Shown: positions 11,088 through 23,522 of the stretch, piece after piece
How positions within the stretch are numbered: the first letter of the stretch is position 1
Layout: every line of letters starts with the position of its first letter
NCBI GenBank assembly: GCA_021521415.1
Contig: JAIQDT010000028.1
Location: 1,525,001 to 1,589,000 of the forward strand
Origin: Bidens hawaiensis
Taxonomy: Eukaryota; Streptophyta; Magnoliopsida; Asterales; Asteraceae
Direction of reading: 5' to 3'
DNA length: 64,000 bases
Made by a program: the position numbers and the translations under genes
The notes under the pieces: model-generated
The model's database searches: none
What the model saw: the letters and a program-made list of their open reading frames with translations, nothing else
What the model was told of the DNA's origin: nothing

Positions 11088-11565
11088 CTGAAACTCTTAA
11101 AAAAAATTAAATTATGTGAGTATATTCGTCAGTCATCAGTGTTGTAGAAATCGCTAGGCAGGCGGTGGCGATTAATAGGATATATTTAATGTTTCAAATA
11201 TGCATATAATATATACCAAATTTTAAACATAAATAGAGATTAGTCGATGGGGTAAACAGAGTGGTAATCGATGTTTGGTGAAAATTGAAAAATGAGATAT
11301 AAATTCGAATCCGAGTGAATAAAGAATAGCAAGTGGTTGTATGAACCAATTAACGAATCAAGCTATGTTATTGGTTTTGAAATCAATCCCATTGCAAAGT
11401 AAATAATAAGCATCAAAAAACAAAACAAACAACGACACGAATCTTTCAAAGAAAAGAAGGAAAATCAATCGTGTACCTGATTTTGATTTTGAACAACAGC
11501 TGAGGAGTTATGAACAAAAAGACTTGCTGTGTTGTGTGTATAAACAAAAAGCTAAAACAAAGCTA
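11088..11565 (-). promoter_or_regulatory. 5' leader of the E2 gene with a 5'-UTR intron
   Basis: A CAG acceptor lies immediately before the ATG (11090-11088). A good donor, CAG followed by GTACAC, lies at 11477/11476. This implies a 389-bp leader intron and an upstream non-coding exon starting somewhere near 11560. A 5'-UTR intron is also a feature of PHO2-type genes. I looked by eye for the miR399 complementary repeats that characterise PHO2 leaders and found none. The transcription start is not defined. Confidence 0.6.
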
Positions 11566-11807
11566 GACTCGTCGTGTTTTGCCCTTTTTTTTACTTTTTT
11601 TTTTTATTTCCAATAAGTTGATTTCCATAAAATTATCTAAACTATCATTTCCGTCTAAAAAGATTTTTATGTTCATTTCCGTCTTTATTGTTTCCAAAAG
11701 TTACTATTTTTCATCAACTCATTTAACGTCCGTTTGTTAAGGGTTAGTATTTTGTTTTTACTCTTTTATTATAATAAACCATTTATTAATTCCTTTTTAA
11801 TAATAAA
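11566..11807. other. Upstream region of the E2 gene, no gene
   Basis: AT-rich upstream sequence with T runs. It presumably includes the E2 promoter, but no core promoter element could be placed reliably. Confidence 0.35.
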
Positions 11808-13444
11808 CTAGCGTAAGTGTCTGCGCATTGCGTCGGGTCGTGTTAAGGTGTTGGCGATGACGTATGTTTTGGTATATCCATGGGACCGGTTCGATCAGTC
11901 GAACCAGAGTCAAGAACCAGATAAGTACATATATTAATATATAATTTAGTATACAAATTAATATTGATGAACCGTTACATTGAATAATACCATAAGTTTT
12001 GTTTAAGGTAAAGCTAACTGAAGTATTATCCTTGACTTCCTTGATCATGAAATAACTTGATAACATTATCTTTCATTGCTGGAAGCCCGGACCTGTTACC
12101 CAAATATGTTTAGTTATATGTATTAATAATCAGTTAAGTATAACTTATCAGAATGATTAAGCCAGATTTAATATGTTGGGACAATATTTTTCAACCCAAA
12201 TGATAAATCCGAGAACGGTTTTCAAAAACTTAAAAACCAAGAGAAAACATATACTTTCGCCATTCTATCTTCTTTGTTAAGCAAGCGTGACATAAAGCAA
12301 TTTATTTCCATTATAATTTGAATATTAATTGGTTTGATAACAACCATTTTCCTATCCATACCTGTAAAGTATATATTATTAAGTGTAATGTATAGTCAAA
12401 TTATCTTAATTACTTTCCACTGCTAAAATGTATATAAACATTACACATTTTAGTTTAAATGCCACTTACTCTACTATTTTCATTATTGTCCAACATAACC
12501 TATTGAATTATCTCAACTCATATAAATATAAAATTAACAAAACCTTAAAAATAATTGAGCAACAAAGTAATAAACATTGCATGAACAATTGTACCAAACT
12601 CAAAAAACAATTCTTTACATAATCTAGCATGCCTTATACGACGTGTGGTTGTAAATATTATTTTTAGCCGACGTGCAAAAGGCGTTGTATATCTGATGAG
12701 CTTACGCTAATTCAAGTCACATTGGGTTCACCAATTATGTTTCAAATATCAACACCCTAACTTCAATCTATTTATTGACGTGTATTCAATTTTTTATGTT
12801 ATTAACAATTATCTTGGCAGTTGCTAATGAATTAAAAGATTTAATGTGCGTAAAATTAAGGAAATTCAAATCCATGAAACAAATTAACACATAAAATACC
12901 CCGTTTTGGACCCGAACCAAGTTGACAACTTTTTAAAATGGCACGTTTTGATCTGAACCAAATCGATACCTTTTTAAAATGATCAATTTTGAGCCAAAAT
13001 AAATTGTTGCAATTTAAAAGAAACCCGTTAAGACCCAAACCAAATTGATACATTTTTATATTGATTTGTTTTGAGCCAACCAAATCGATATGCTTTTAAA
13101 ATGGCACCATTTAAACGGAATAAATGGATACCCTTTTAAAATGACTCGTTTTAACGGAATTTGAATTAAAACACTTTTAAAAATAATCTGTTTTTACCCG
13201 AACCAAAGATACATTCTTAAAATGGTTGCGTTACGTGACAGGGATACTAATTCTTTTGTGTACCTATAGTCATTAATTGCGAATGTATATTTCCAAACAC
13301 TGATGCAATGGGGGTGTTTAAATTTGCTTGGGCGGTTGGTAGCACTTCGGTCATTATAATATGGCGTTATTACAAAGAACAATGTTTTTGCATAACGAAA
13401 ATTGTTAAAAAAAATCATATATGCTCAGTTTTCATTTCTATAGA
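11808..13444 (-). mobile_element. Candidate small non-autonomous Helitron
   Basis: On the minus strand the putative 3' end has a short GC hairpin (CGC-AAT-GCG core), then a short spacer and CTAG followed by T (11811-11807). This is the Helitron pattern. A possible 5' end, A followed by TCTATAG, lies at 13444. The terminus assignment is by eye only, and no Rep/helicase coding is present. The interior contains the diverged tandem repeat at 12895-13235. Confidence 0.35.
12895..13235. repeat. Diverged tandem repeat, about 50-57 bp period
   Basis: Six or so degenerate units, each with an ACCCGAACCAAATTGATAC-like part followed by TTTTTAAAATGGC and CGTTTT. Open frames across it are repeat artefacts. 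Confidence 0.65.
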
Positions 13445-14221
13445 TGCCAAGATGAATAAGGTTGTTATTGGTTTATAGGTTCTGGTCTTTTAGGCGTCTG
13501 CAATAAGTGCTTCTAACGAGCATCGTTTTATATTGGCACATAAATTTGTTAAATCTATTTTTAAGTTGTAAGAGCCAAGTTTCTGACCTAATTATATTCA
13601 AGATGGTAAATAAATGAACCATTTGGTCATATTTTAATTTTGAAAATATTCCAAAATGCGCATTGCGGAGGGGATGAACGAGAATTTGATTGGTAGCAGT
13701 ACGATTTGTTATGGTAACGGCATTTGTTATAAAAAATTTATATTTGGTTTAGTTTAAGATGAAAAAATATAAAAAGTTGTGTAACATTTAGCAAAGAAAA
13801 TTAAATTAAAAAGATTCAAAATACACAAAATGTGTCTTGAGTCAACCCATTTGAGTCGTTCGAATCCGTAGGAAAGAATAATCTATCATCCAACATGCCC
13901 ATTTTGATTTTGCCACCTCTATTTCCAAAGATCAACAATAAACAACAAAATCAATGTTTTCCTTTTAATAACAAAATTACGTGTCAAATTAGCATTAACA
14001 GGAACAAAACTAATTAACAATGATAGATTTAACTTGTATAATTATCTTCATTGCAGAATCCAACTCGTCATCAAAATCAAACTCGACTAAAGCATATCCA
14101 AGCAACTTTGAACATAAATTTGATTATGCGCGTCTTCAATCTCACTTTTACGGGTCTGTCTTCTAAATAATACAATTTTAGTTAAATATATAACTAAACT
14201 TTTATTTACAACCAGATTAAA
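13445..14221. other. Intergenic, nothing recognised
   Basis: AT-rich sequence with no coherent open frame, RNA gene or clear repeat terminus. Confidence 0.4.
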
Positions 14222-14640
14222 TGTAACATCCGGCCCCTCACACCACCAATATTGTCCGCTTTACTCACGAAGAGCTCAAGGATTTGTTTTTGGTTGCCCA
14301 AGTGGAGACTTCCAAGGAGGTCACCCATCCTGTTACTACTCCCACTTGAGCACGCTTAACTGTGGAGATCTCCTCTCGTCCACTACCATTAAGCCCAACA
14401 CGCGTTGGTGATTTAAGAGGCAGGACATTTACTTATGAACCAATGATCTCTCCTATCCACTAGCGATATGGGATTTGCCTAGGGTGTTACAAACACCCCC
14501 CCCCCCTTTTGGACTCATCGTCCTCGATGAGGTTTGCCCCACCATCCAATCCAGGATGTGGGATTTGCCTAAGGTGTACCTCGCGACACCCCCGGGGACT
14601 TACCTTCTCTGATGAGGTTTGACCCTTAATAATGCAAACT
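14222..14640 (-). mobile_element. Cassandra-type TRIM fragment with a 5S-bearing 3' LTR
   Basis: The LTR spans 14222-14491 (270 bp; minus strand TGTAACACCC...GGATGTTACA). It contains at 14307-14373 a stretch matching plant 5S rRNA on the minus strand, including GTTAAGCGTGCT (A box) and GGATGGGTGACCTCCT (C box region). Carrying 5S sequence in the LTR is diagnostic of Cassandra. Just outside (14492-14510) is a G-rich polypurine tract on the minus strand, so this is the 3' LTR end. Beyond it, internal or 5' LTR sequence is truncated; a second copy of the ATGTGGGATTTGCCTA motif lies near 14556. No target duplication was found. Confidence 0.72.
14307..14373 (-). ncRNA. 5S rRNA-derived segment in the Cassandra LTR
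   Basis: About 67 bp resembling the 3' half of 5S rRNA with the internal Pol III control region. It is flanked by LTR sequence, not by 5S spacer, and is not a functional 5S gene. Confidence 0.75.
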
Positions 14641-15330
14641 TGTAAGGCCCCCGACCCGGGAACCCTACTTTCGTGCTGGTTTTACTCATAAACTCAGTTT
14701 GTTACAGCGGAAGTCTATACAAATCGCAACGGAAATTTAAACTTTTTATATAACAATCTTATTCCCTAACTATTCTTCAATATGGATAGCCTCGTATGCG
14801 CCTCAAGCTTGCCACGTCATCAATAATACCTGCATGCATACTAAAAGTCAGCTACACGCTGAGTGAGTTCTAACGTTTCTTTCTTTTAATCAAATTTCGA
14901 ATTATAATTAAATCACATTCTTTATTTATACGCGTCGTAACATTCGTCTATAACTAGTCCCGTACGTACTTGCTCATAATTGAGCCTCCTATTCTTACTC
15001 ATAATCGAGTCATATCAAATTAAAGGGATTTGTCATCCTAACTTGCTGCACGTGCATGACGCCCGAAGGCTCTACGCACGAACATGCATCATTCATTCAC
15101 ATCAATGCACATATTATTATTCTACGCAGGTAGTTGATAGGACTTGTCCCCTACCTTCCTTCTGTTCTATCATCTGACTTTTACTCGTACAAATACACAA
15201 CGTATATCTATGCATTTAACATTATCATGCCATGCAATCGTACTACCTTTTCACACATAATTAATAACTACTGTACTTAGTATCCCTAACTGGACCACCT
15301 ATTCATTGTATCCATAACTAGACCATTCAT
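14641..15330 (-). mobile_element. Gypsy LTR copy G1, part 1 (outermost layer)
   Basis: Begins TGTAAGGCCCCCGACCCG and contains the family marker GCATACTAAAAGTCAGCTAC. It is interrupted at 15330 by LTR G2 and resumes at 27682. The two parts sum to about 3 kb. The far end is about 30042 (CGGACGTTACC), but no matching target duplication was found, so the end is provisional. Confidence 0.65.
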
Positions 15331-15444
15331 TGTAAGGCCCCGATCCCGGAAACCCTACCTTGGCGTTGGATTTACTCATAAACACAGTTCTAAAATCAGA
15401 GTTAATAAAAACTTTCGCGGAATAATTAAAAACTTCATGCATTA

Positions 15445-17822
15445 TGTCACACCCCGACCAAAGGCGGCGGAACATGCCGAGGTGTAACGATTGTCCATAA
15501 GCACATGACACTAATTAAAGTGACAGTATTTAATAAACTCATTTCATTTCACAACATCGAAAATGTCACATAACAATTATCCATAAAATAACCATAAACA
15601 AGATATCACAAAATATGGCAAATTTGATATTGTTCATTTTTACTAATATCCTAAGGTCTTTGATATCGTTTTCTTCATAATCATAAATCAACCAAGATGC
15701 AAACCTGCAACATTTCATAAAATAAAGTTTGTCAACACAAAGGTTGGTGAACATTCATAAGTTTAATCATATTAGTATATAATAAAGATAGCCACAAAAC
15801 TTGCATACGAAACGATAAATAAAAGTGGTAATTTGGATAAATAGATATCGCTAAACACATTAGCGACACCTAGCTATAAGGGGATGCCAAACAGTCTAGG
15901 ATTTTATAGTTATCGTTAATTGCATTACGTTAACGACACCTTGCTATAAGGTGATGCCAAATAGTCTAGGATTTTATAGTTCCACAAACGAAAAGCGATA
16001 AACACATAGGCATATAAGCATAGAACACCAAATCAAGCAATTATTTAGGTAAAGTATACAACTACGTTTGTGGTTTAAGATTCAAATATAAAGCATTTTG
16101 TTGAATAAGTAGGAAATGTCACCCCCAAAATAAAAGATGGAAAATGGGGTATGAAGTACTCACCTTCAAGTAGTAAACTTGAAAGATGAAAATTTGGAGA
16201 TTTGTCGGAACGACGAGTTTAACGCACAATGCCTAAAAAGAAAAGAAGTCTTGAATTTAGAAAGGTTGTCTTGAAGGTCTTTAAACAAAATAAATGTTGA
16301 GAAATATAAATAATTAAAGTTCAAGGTTTAAAATGTAACTATTTAAGAATTTATAATAATAACCCTTTAAAAATGTAAGTTTGCTCGAAACCGGGTTAAA
16401 GTATCTAACATTAATATTTACTCAACCTATGTTAAGTAATAAGGTGGGTAAAATGCAAGAATGCAAATCCCTTTGGAATAAAGATACTAAAACGGTTTTT
16501 TTTATCGAGTGTTCGGGTTGTCGGTTCGGGTCTTGATAATTGGTCAAACCCAAAGTCAACTTTCCAAAATATTGAATGTTATGAGATAACTCAATAAAAT
16601 TTAATAAGACTTAACCAAGTATGTAGTTCCATTGTTTTATAACTAACAACGCACGTTAAGCGAGTGTTCGGTTTTGTCGGTCCAAACTTTGTTATGAGAT
16701 CAAGTTGGATCCAACATTTCCAAGTACTTAAGAAAATATTTAAAAATCAATTTGTAACTATTTTTAAAGAAATATACAAGTCTTGATGGCTAAAAAAAAC
16801 ACACTTGTGTGTCTTAAGCGAATCGGTTTGGTTCGGTTTACATCTCACAACAAGTTCATAGATGGTTTCCACATGTCCAAACATTAAAGAACTTTTATAA
16901 TAATGTACAAATAAAAATACTTTAAGTTTTACAACCAAAAGTTAACAATAAAGTCTTTAAACAAAAGTTCGGTTTTCAAGACCATCGTGTTTCGGGTTAA
17001 GACCGAGGTAAGATTCTACAAACCCATAACTATAGAATTTGTAAAAATGATTTTAGAAACTTAGATCTAACAATAAGTATGTTTAAACAATTATTTAACA
17101 AAACTAGTAACAAAGTTCGGTTTACGGTTTAGAGCTATTTACGGTTAAACCGAAGCATAGACTCTTAAAACCCATAACCATGGAACTTGTAAACATGACC
17201 AACAAACTAAAATAAGAAAGCTTAATATGTATGAACAAGTTATATAGATGTATATATATCAAGGACACGAAGTCCTCTATGAAGCCTTGCCTTATGAGGT
17301 CCGAAACCTCACCGACCGGAATCGGAGAAGTAACTACCAAAGGTAAACAAGGGGTGTATATTATATATATGTTGCACAACAATAAACAATTATTAATAAG
17401 GCTACATAAACTAATTAAGATGAAAGACTAAAAACCTTCAAGAACACTTAAGAAGATAACCTTGAATCTTTGATGTTTGAGAGAGTTTTTTTTTTTTTTT
17501 TGGAGTTATAGCAAGGGAAAATGAAGAGGAAAGGTGGTGTATATACAGGGTAATGTTAGTGGTCAAATATGGGTGTGAGACACAAGAGTTTTCATGCAAA
17601 AATGGATCAAGACAAAAACACAAAACAACAAAATAATAATAATAAAATAAATAAAAATAAAGGTAGGATGTTTTCAAGACCCAACAAGTGTGAAACAATA
17701 TTGTAACATAAATCCATCATTTTGATTATGACATAAGCTTTGGTTTACAAATCGGGTCGGTTTACATAATAAACAAATACAAAAACGAATACAAACAAGA
17801 CCCGAAATTGACGAATGTCACA
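15445..17822 (-). repeat. Element D 3' LTR
   Basis: 2,378 bp, TGTCACACCCCGACC at one end and GACGAATGTCACA at the other, near-identical to 23523-25910. The short open frames in it recur in the other LTR and are not genes. Confidence 0.95.
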
Positions 17823-17855
17823 GTATCCCTTACTTTAGGAAATTTTGTCCCGAAA

Positions 17856-20800
17856 TTAAGACGAAGACGATGCTGCGAACAAATGTGGATACTTCTCTTT
17901 CATTTTGTCTTCTCGCTCCCAACTGAATTCCGCGCCGCGCCGTGATTCCCATCGAACTTTGACTAACCGAATACGGCTACGCTTGGTTCTCTTCTCGTTG
18001 CGATCCATGATCTCAACGGGTTGTTCAACCAAGACCATCGACTCATCGACATGTACTTCGTCGAGATTAGCCTCGGCTAAGCACTTTTTAAGATTTGAAA
18101 CATGAAATGTCGGATGAACACCGGTAAGTTCTTCCGGTAGTTCGAGTCGATAAGCTACTTTTCCAACACGCTCAAGGATTTTAAAAGGACCAACGAAACG
18201 AGGAGCTAGTTTACCCTTTTTTCCGAAACGGGCTACCCCCTTCCAAGGAGATACTTTTAGAAGGACAAGATCGCCAACATTAAATTCGATCGGTTTTCGC
18301 CGTTCGTCGGCGTAACTCTTTTGATGACTTCTAGCAGCTAGGAGGTTCTTACGGATTCGATCAATAACGTCAGTGGCTTCTTGAACCATTTCGGGTCCCG
18401 TGATTTGAGCTTCACCGACTTCGTTCCAACTAATCGGAGAACGAAATTTACGACCGTAAAGAGCTTCGAAAGGAGCCATCTCAATGCTCGAATGGTAGCT
18501 ATTGTTATAAGAAAACACAATGGACGGAATGTGAGAATCCCAATTCCCACAGAAATCAAGAACACATGCTCTAGCATATCCTCGAGAGTTTGTATTATAC
18601 GTTCGGATTGACCGTCCATTTGAGGATGATAAGCGGTGCTAAGATCGAGACGTGTTCCTAAAGCTTCTTGAAGTGAACGCCAAAAATGAGAGGTATAACG
18701 AACATCACGGTCAGAGATAATAGTCAATGGTAAACCGTGTCGGCACACGATTTATCGAACATAGATTTGAGCAAGCTGCTCGACAGAATACTTCTCGCGG
18801 ATCGGAATGAAATGAGCAGATTTGGTCAAACGATCGATGATCACCCAAATGCTATTGTTGCCCTTTTGGGTGTTGGGTAATTTAGTGATAAAGTCCATTG
18901 CAATGTCTTCCCATTTCCAAACAGGAATCGGTGGTTGCTCGAGTATACCAAAAGGTCTTTGATGTTCGGCTTTAACTTTTGAGCAAGTAAGACATTTAGA
19001 TACGAATAACGCTACGTCCTTTTACATACCCGACCACCAAAAGGTAGCACGAAGATCGAAATACATCTTATCCTCACCGGGATGAACGGAATACCGCGAA
19101 TTGTGAGCTTTGTCAAGTAGACAAGTACGAAGGTCATCGCGATTTGGAACCCACAAACGATTGAGAAAGTACAAAAGACCATCGGGTTTGGTTTCGAGTT
19201 AAAGTTCGGCTCCACATGACATTTCGTCGTATATGTTACCTTCTTTAACGGACGTACGTTGAGCTTGGAAGATTCGAATTTGAAGATCGATTTGAATGAC
19301 AACGCTTAGAATCAGAACGGATTTAACATTAACCTTTCGACTTAGGGCGTCGGTGACAACATTCGCTTTACCGGGATGGTAACGAATTTCGCAATCGTAA
19401 TCACTAAGTAATTCGGCCCATCGTCGTTGTCTCATATTGAGATCTTTTTGGTCAAAAATGTGTTGAAGGCTTTCATGATCGGTAAAAACCACACATTTCG
19501 TACCATAAAGGTAATGTCTCCAGATTTTGAGAACGAAAACAATGGCACCAAGTTCGAGATCATGAGTCGTGTAGTTCTTCTCGTTGACCTTAAGTTGCCT
19601 TGATGCGTAAGCGATGACTTGACCTCGTTGCATGAGGACACAACCAAGACCTTGATGAGAGGCATCGCAAAATACCACGGGATCGTCGTTTCCATCAGGA
19701 AGGGTTAAAATGGGAGCATTGCAAAGCATGTCCTTGAGAGTACAAAAGGCTTTTTCTTGCTTCGAACCCCAATCAAATGGTTTTCCTTTATGAGTGAGGG
19801 AGGTAAGAGGCAAAGAGATCTTGGAAAAGTTTCGAATGAAACGTTGATAATATCCGGCTAAACCGAGGAAGGATCGAATTTCCGTGGGAGTCGTTGGAGT
19901 TTTCCAATCCTTAACGGCCTCAATTTTAGCAGGATCAACATGAATACCTTTGTTGTTTACGATATGTCCCAAAAATTGAACTTGCTCGAGCCAAAATTCG
20001 CATTTGGAGAACTTGGCATAAAGTCGTTCGTTTATAAGAAGTTCGAGAATGGAACGCAAATGATGCTCATGTTCGGCTTTGGATTTGGAAAAGATGAGAA
20101 TGTCATCAATAAAGACAATAACGAATTTATCGAGGAATGGTTTGCAAACGCGGTTCATGAGGTCCATAAACACCGCGGGTGCATTTGTTAACCCGTAGGG
20201 CATAACCAAAAATTCGAAATGTACATATCGAGTACGGAAAGCGGTTTTTGGAATGTTTTCTTCGCGAACACGCAATAGATGATAACCTGATCGAAGATCG
20301 ATTTTGGAGAAGCAAGTTGCGCCTTGAAGTTGGTCGAATAGGTCGTCGATTCGTGGCAAGGGATAATGATTTTTAATGGTGAGTTTGTTAAGTTCCTTAT
20401 AATCGATGCACATACGAAACGAACCATCCTTCTTTTTCACGAAGAGAACAGGAGTGCCCCAAGGAGAAGAGCTGGGACGAATGAAACCTTTATTGGAAAG
20501 TTCTTCGAGTTGGTTCGATAATTCTTGCATTTCTGACGGGGCTAAACGGTTAGGAGCCTTGGCCACGGGCATCGCGCCGGGCACAAGATCGATTCGAAAT
20601 TCAATCGAACGAACGAGTAGAAGACCGGTGACATCGTCGGGAAAGGCATCGAGGAAATCACGAACAATAGAAATATCTTGGATTTTCCTTTCCTTTTTGT
20701 CTTTTGTCGCCAAGAGAGCTAGGAGCGGAGCATACTTTTGGCGTAAGTATTTTTGCGATTGAGAGCACGACATGAGATTAAGCCTTCTCGAAGTAGCTTT

Positions 20801-21200
20801 TCCGAAGACCTTAAGGATTTTACCGTACATGCGGAATGCGAATGAGTTTATCGAAGCAAACAACTTCGTCACGGTGCAAAGATAACCAATCCATGCCTAC
20901 TATGACATCGAAACTTCCCATTTTCATCGGGATGAGATCGATGGAGAATTTATGGTTAGCAAGAACGAGAGTACAATCGCGGACAATGGAATTTATAGTG
21001 ATGGAGTTCCCATTGGCGCCTTCAACAGAAAATGATCGGGAAAGCTTGGTTCGAGACACGGCAATTTTCGACTCAAATTTCAAAGAAATGAAACTTCTAT
21101 CGGCACCCGTATCAAATAAAATGGAAGCTAAACGTTGGTTCACTAAAAACATACCGTTCACAACATCGTTTGCCGCTTGAGCTTGATTAACATTCATCAT
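17856..21200 (-). pseudogene. Element D pol: protease, RT, RNase H, integrase, chromodomain (broken)
   Basis: Protease at 20820-21200 (LFDTGADRSFIS and VGMDWLS). RT within 19199-20872 ([27 protein letters not shown], and [10 protein letters not shown], where the RT active site reads IDD). RNase H follows ([34 protein letters not shown]). Integrase at 18338-19199 and 17856-18518 carries the CLTCSK zinc-finger end, [13 protein letters not shown] and [10 protein letters not shown], ending with HPTFHVSNLKKC and a chromodomain-like EFSWEREDKMKEKYPHLF. In-frame stops lie at 19199-19201, 19022-19024 and 18752-18754, with a frameshift near 18565. Confidence 0.92.
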
Positions 21201-21235
21201 GAAAGCTCGTCCTTGATTTCCTTGGTTGGCTTGAG

Positions 21236-22557
21236 GTGCTTGCGGTGGTGGAGGAGGTGGTGCTCGTATGGTTGGATGGGTTGGATGAGTGGTGCATTGA
21301 GTTGGGAAAGTTAAGGTTGGTAGGTTTGAACTTGGTAAGCTTGAGTATGGTAGTAAGGTGCGGTCATGGTTTGGTTAGTAAGGATGAGGCGAGGAAAATT
21401 GTTGCGGAAATGGTTAGGGTCACCGCAATTGTAGCAAGCTCGGGGTTGTTGAGGTTGGTTTGGTGGGTAGGGTGCATATCGGTGTTGAGTATTTTGGGGA
21501 AAAGTTCTTGGTTGGTTTGGTTGGGTTTGTTGTGCGGATCGGCATGTGGTGTTAAGATGACCAAGTCGGTTATAAATGGTACAATGGCGACAAGGCATGT
21601 TTGGTGGGTGATGGAGTTGGAAAATGTTGCATAGTGGGGGGCGGTACCGGTATAGGGTTTTTGGGTTTGGGGTGGAATTTGGGTTTGTTGTTGAGGTTGG
21701 GGTTGGGTAACGGCATAGTTTCGGTAGTTGGTTTTGGGTTTCTTCTTGTTGTTGTTATTGTTGTGACGGGAAGAGTTGGAGTAGTTAATAGCTTGTGGTG
21801 CGGGTTCAACCTTGGCTTGTGGTGTGGGCTCGGGTTTGGCTTTTTCGTTTGGTTTCTTGAGGGTTAGGGTACCCGCTTTCACATGATTCTCCGATAGCGC
21901 ACTGGCTAGAGTAATGGCATCCTCAAGATTCAGGGGTTTGCTACTCATGACTGAGTCCCGGATTTGCATAGGTAAACCCCCAATGTATTTGTCAAGCTCA
22001 TGCTCAGCCGGGGTAACCAAATGAGGGACGAGAATGCTCAACTCGTGGAAACGGAGTGAGTAAGCGGCGTTATCACCACTATCTTGCTTGAGGTTCCAAA
22101 ATTCCTCCTCAAGCTTTTGAAGTTCGTGTTTGGGACAAAACTTCTTCATCATGAGTGCCTTGAGGTCGGACCATGGAAGAGCCATAGCCGTTTCTGACCC
22201 TTGGAGATGCATGACACTACCCCACTATGTTAAAGCGGTTTTTCTAAACATGCTTGAAGCAAAATTTGTCTTTTTCGCTTCGGGGCACTTGCTATATCTA
22301 AACACATTCTCCATAGACTCGAACCATTGCAACAAGGTAGTTGCACAGTTCGTACCCCAGAATTCGGTTGGGTTGGCACTAGTAAATTGCTTATATGGGT
22401 AGGATACGGGTTTGGGTTCAACGGGTGCAACAATGGGTGGAGGAGGTTGGGTAGCTTGGATTTGAGTTACAAGTTTAGGAATCACAGCGGCCATTTTCTT
22501 GATGATAAAAGCAGCCATACGTCGGTTGGTGCTCTTGTGCGATCTTAGTGGAGGCAT
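21236..22557 (-). pseudogene. Element D gag (broken)
   Basis: Starts at 22557 (MPPLRSHKSTNRR). It has the gypsy gag core NPTEFWGTNCATTLLQWFES, then PKHELQKLEEEFWNLKQ and FHELSILVPHLVTPAEHELD, and a CCHC zinc-knuckle region CYNCGDPNHFRNN whose final Cys is replaced by Phe. A TAG at 22225-22227 replaces a Trp codon in the conserved TWW position, and the frame shifts around 21600. Related to the gag in element B at 36501-37860. Confidence 0.88.
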
Positions 22558-22805
22558 GCTAAAAGATTATAAAGAAATGGAATAAGTTTTAGGTAAAAAG
22601 AAATTGATATGAGAGTGCATAAAATAAGAATAAGGTGAAGTTAAATTTTCTTTTTTATTTTGAATCCTAGAGTTAGTGAGGAGTAGATGTTAGTGTTAGA
22701 TAAAATATAAATCTTTGTATATAAACAACAAACCGAAAACAATCGTAAATGATTTTGAGATTTTGAGGGGTTAAAGCTTAAAAATTTGAGATTTTGAGGT
22801 TTATA

Positions 22806-23024
22806 GAGTCGGAATATCGTACATGAACCACCATGATTTGATATTCCAACTCAAAAAAAAAAAAATTTATAAAACACAACATTGGAGTCTAAACATGTGT
22901 ACGAATCACCGCAACTTTTTCATGTTTTCGACTCAAATAATGATAATAACACCATAAAACGGGATACAACGTCATGTCAAAGCACTAGTCCACGAATCAC
23001 CGTAGTTCTATTGTTTTGACAACG
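22806..23024 (-). other. Three successive stem-loops in the element D leader
   Basis: Between the PBS and gag, three inverted repeats follow one another: 22806-22818 with 22840-22852 (13 bp, one mismatch), 22885-22897 with 22921-22934 (one bulge), and 22970-22981 with 23014-23024 (bulged). Their loops share a motif written on the + strand as ACGAATCACCG (ATGAACCACCA in the first). Position and repetition suggest structured leader RNA, such as a packaging or dimerisation signal, or simply duplicated palindromes. Function is inferred only. Confidence 0.55.
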
Positions 23025-23506
23025 AAAAATTAGGATGGCGACCGGAACGCTCGCATTCGACTACTTAAAGTATTGACATGTATAACACGGTTTGTGGCCT
23101 AGAAAACAAGCACTGTGATCTCACCATTCCAGGTAAGTAAATCACTTTCAATTCTTGGAATCATTTTGTCAAATGGTCGCTTTATAATGTCTCGCTTCCT
23201 ATGAGGGCTACGAACCCGATATAAATGCAACCTTTAAGGGATTATAAACAACGGGATCCAAGTTAATCTTGTAATCCATAAAACACAATGAAAATCTACT
23301 TTTTGCGTTTTAAGGTAAGGATACCTTGGAAGTACTATGAAAGTGTGTGTATGTGAACATTTGGGATATTGGTGAATTTTAAACAAGTTTATAAATAATA
23401 TGCGATATGAACAATCAAAATAGAGTAAACACGTATGAGCACACGTATAGGACCCTAAACATAACAATACTAGGTCGTTACGTCTAACCACCTATCCTAT
23501 TGTCCG

Positions 23507-23519
23507 GGCTCTAATACCA
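23507..23519 (-). other. Element D primer-binding site (tRNA-iMet)
   Basis: Minus strand TGGTATTAGAGCC, one mismatch to the initiator tRNA-Met complement, three bases from the 5' LTR. Confidence 0.9.
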
Positions 23520-23522
23520 ATC

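Noticed and set aside
14307..14373. A genuine 5S rRNA gene
   Set aside because: Only part of 5S is present, it is bounded by LTR sequence with TG/CA ends, and there is no 5S tandem array or spacer.
15566..15754. 62-aa frame, also at 23644-23832
   Set aside because: Identical except for one residue in both LTRs of element D because the LTRs are near-identical, not because a protein is conserved.
21236..21867. Gly/Val/Leu-rich plus-strand frames of 88-132 aa
   Set aside because: Antisense shadows of the Pro/Gln/Asn/Thr-rich gag linker and zinc-knuckle region of element D.
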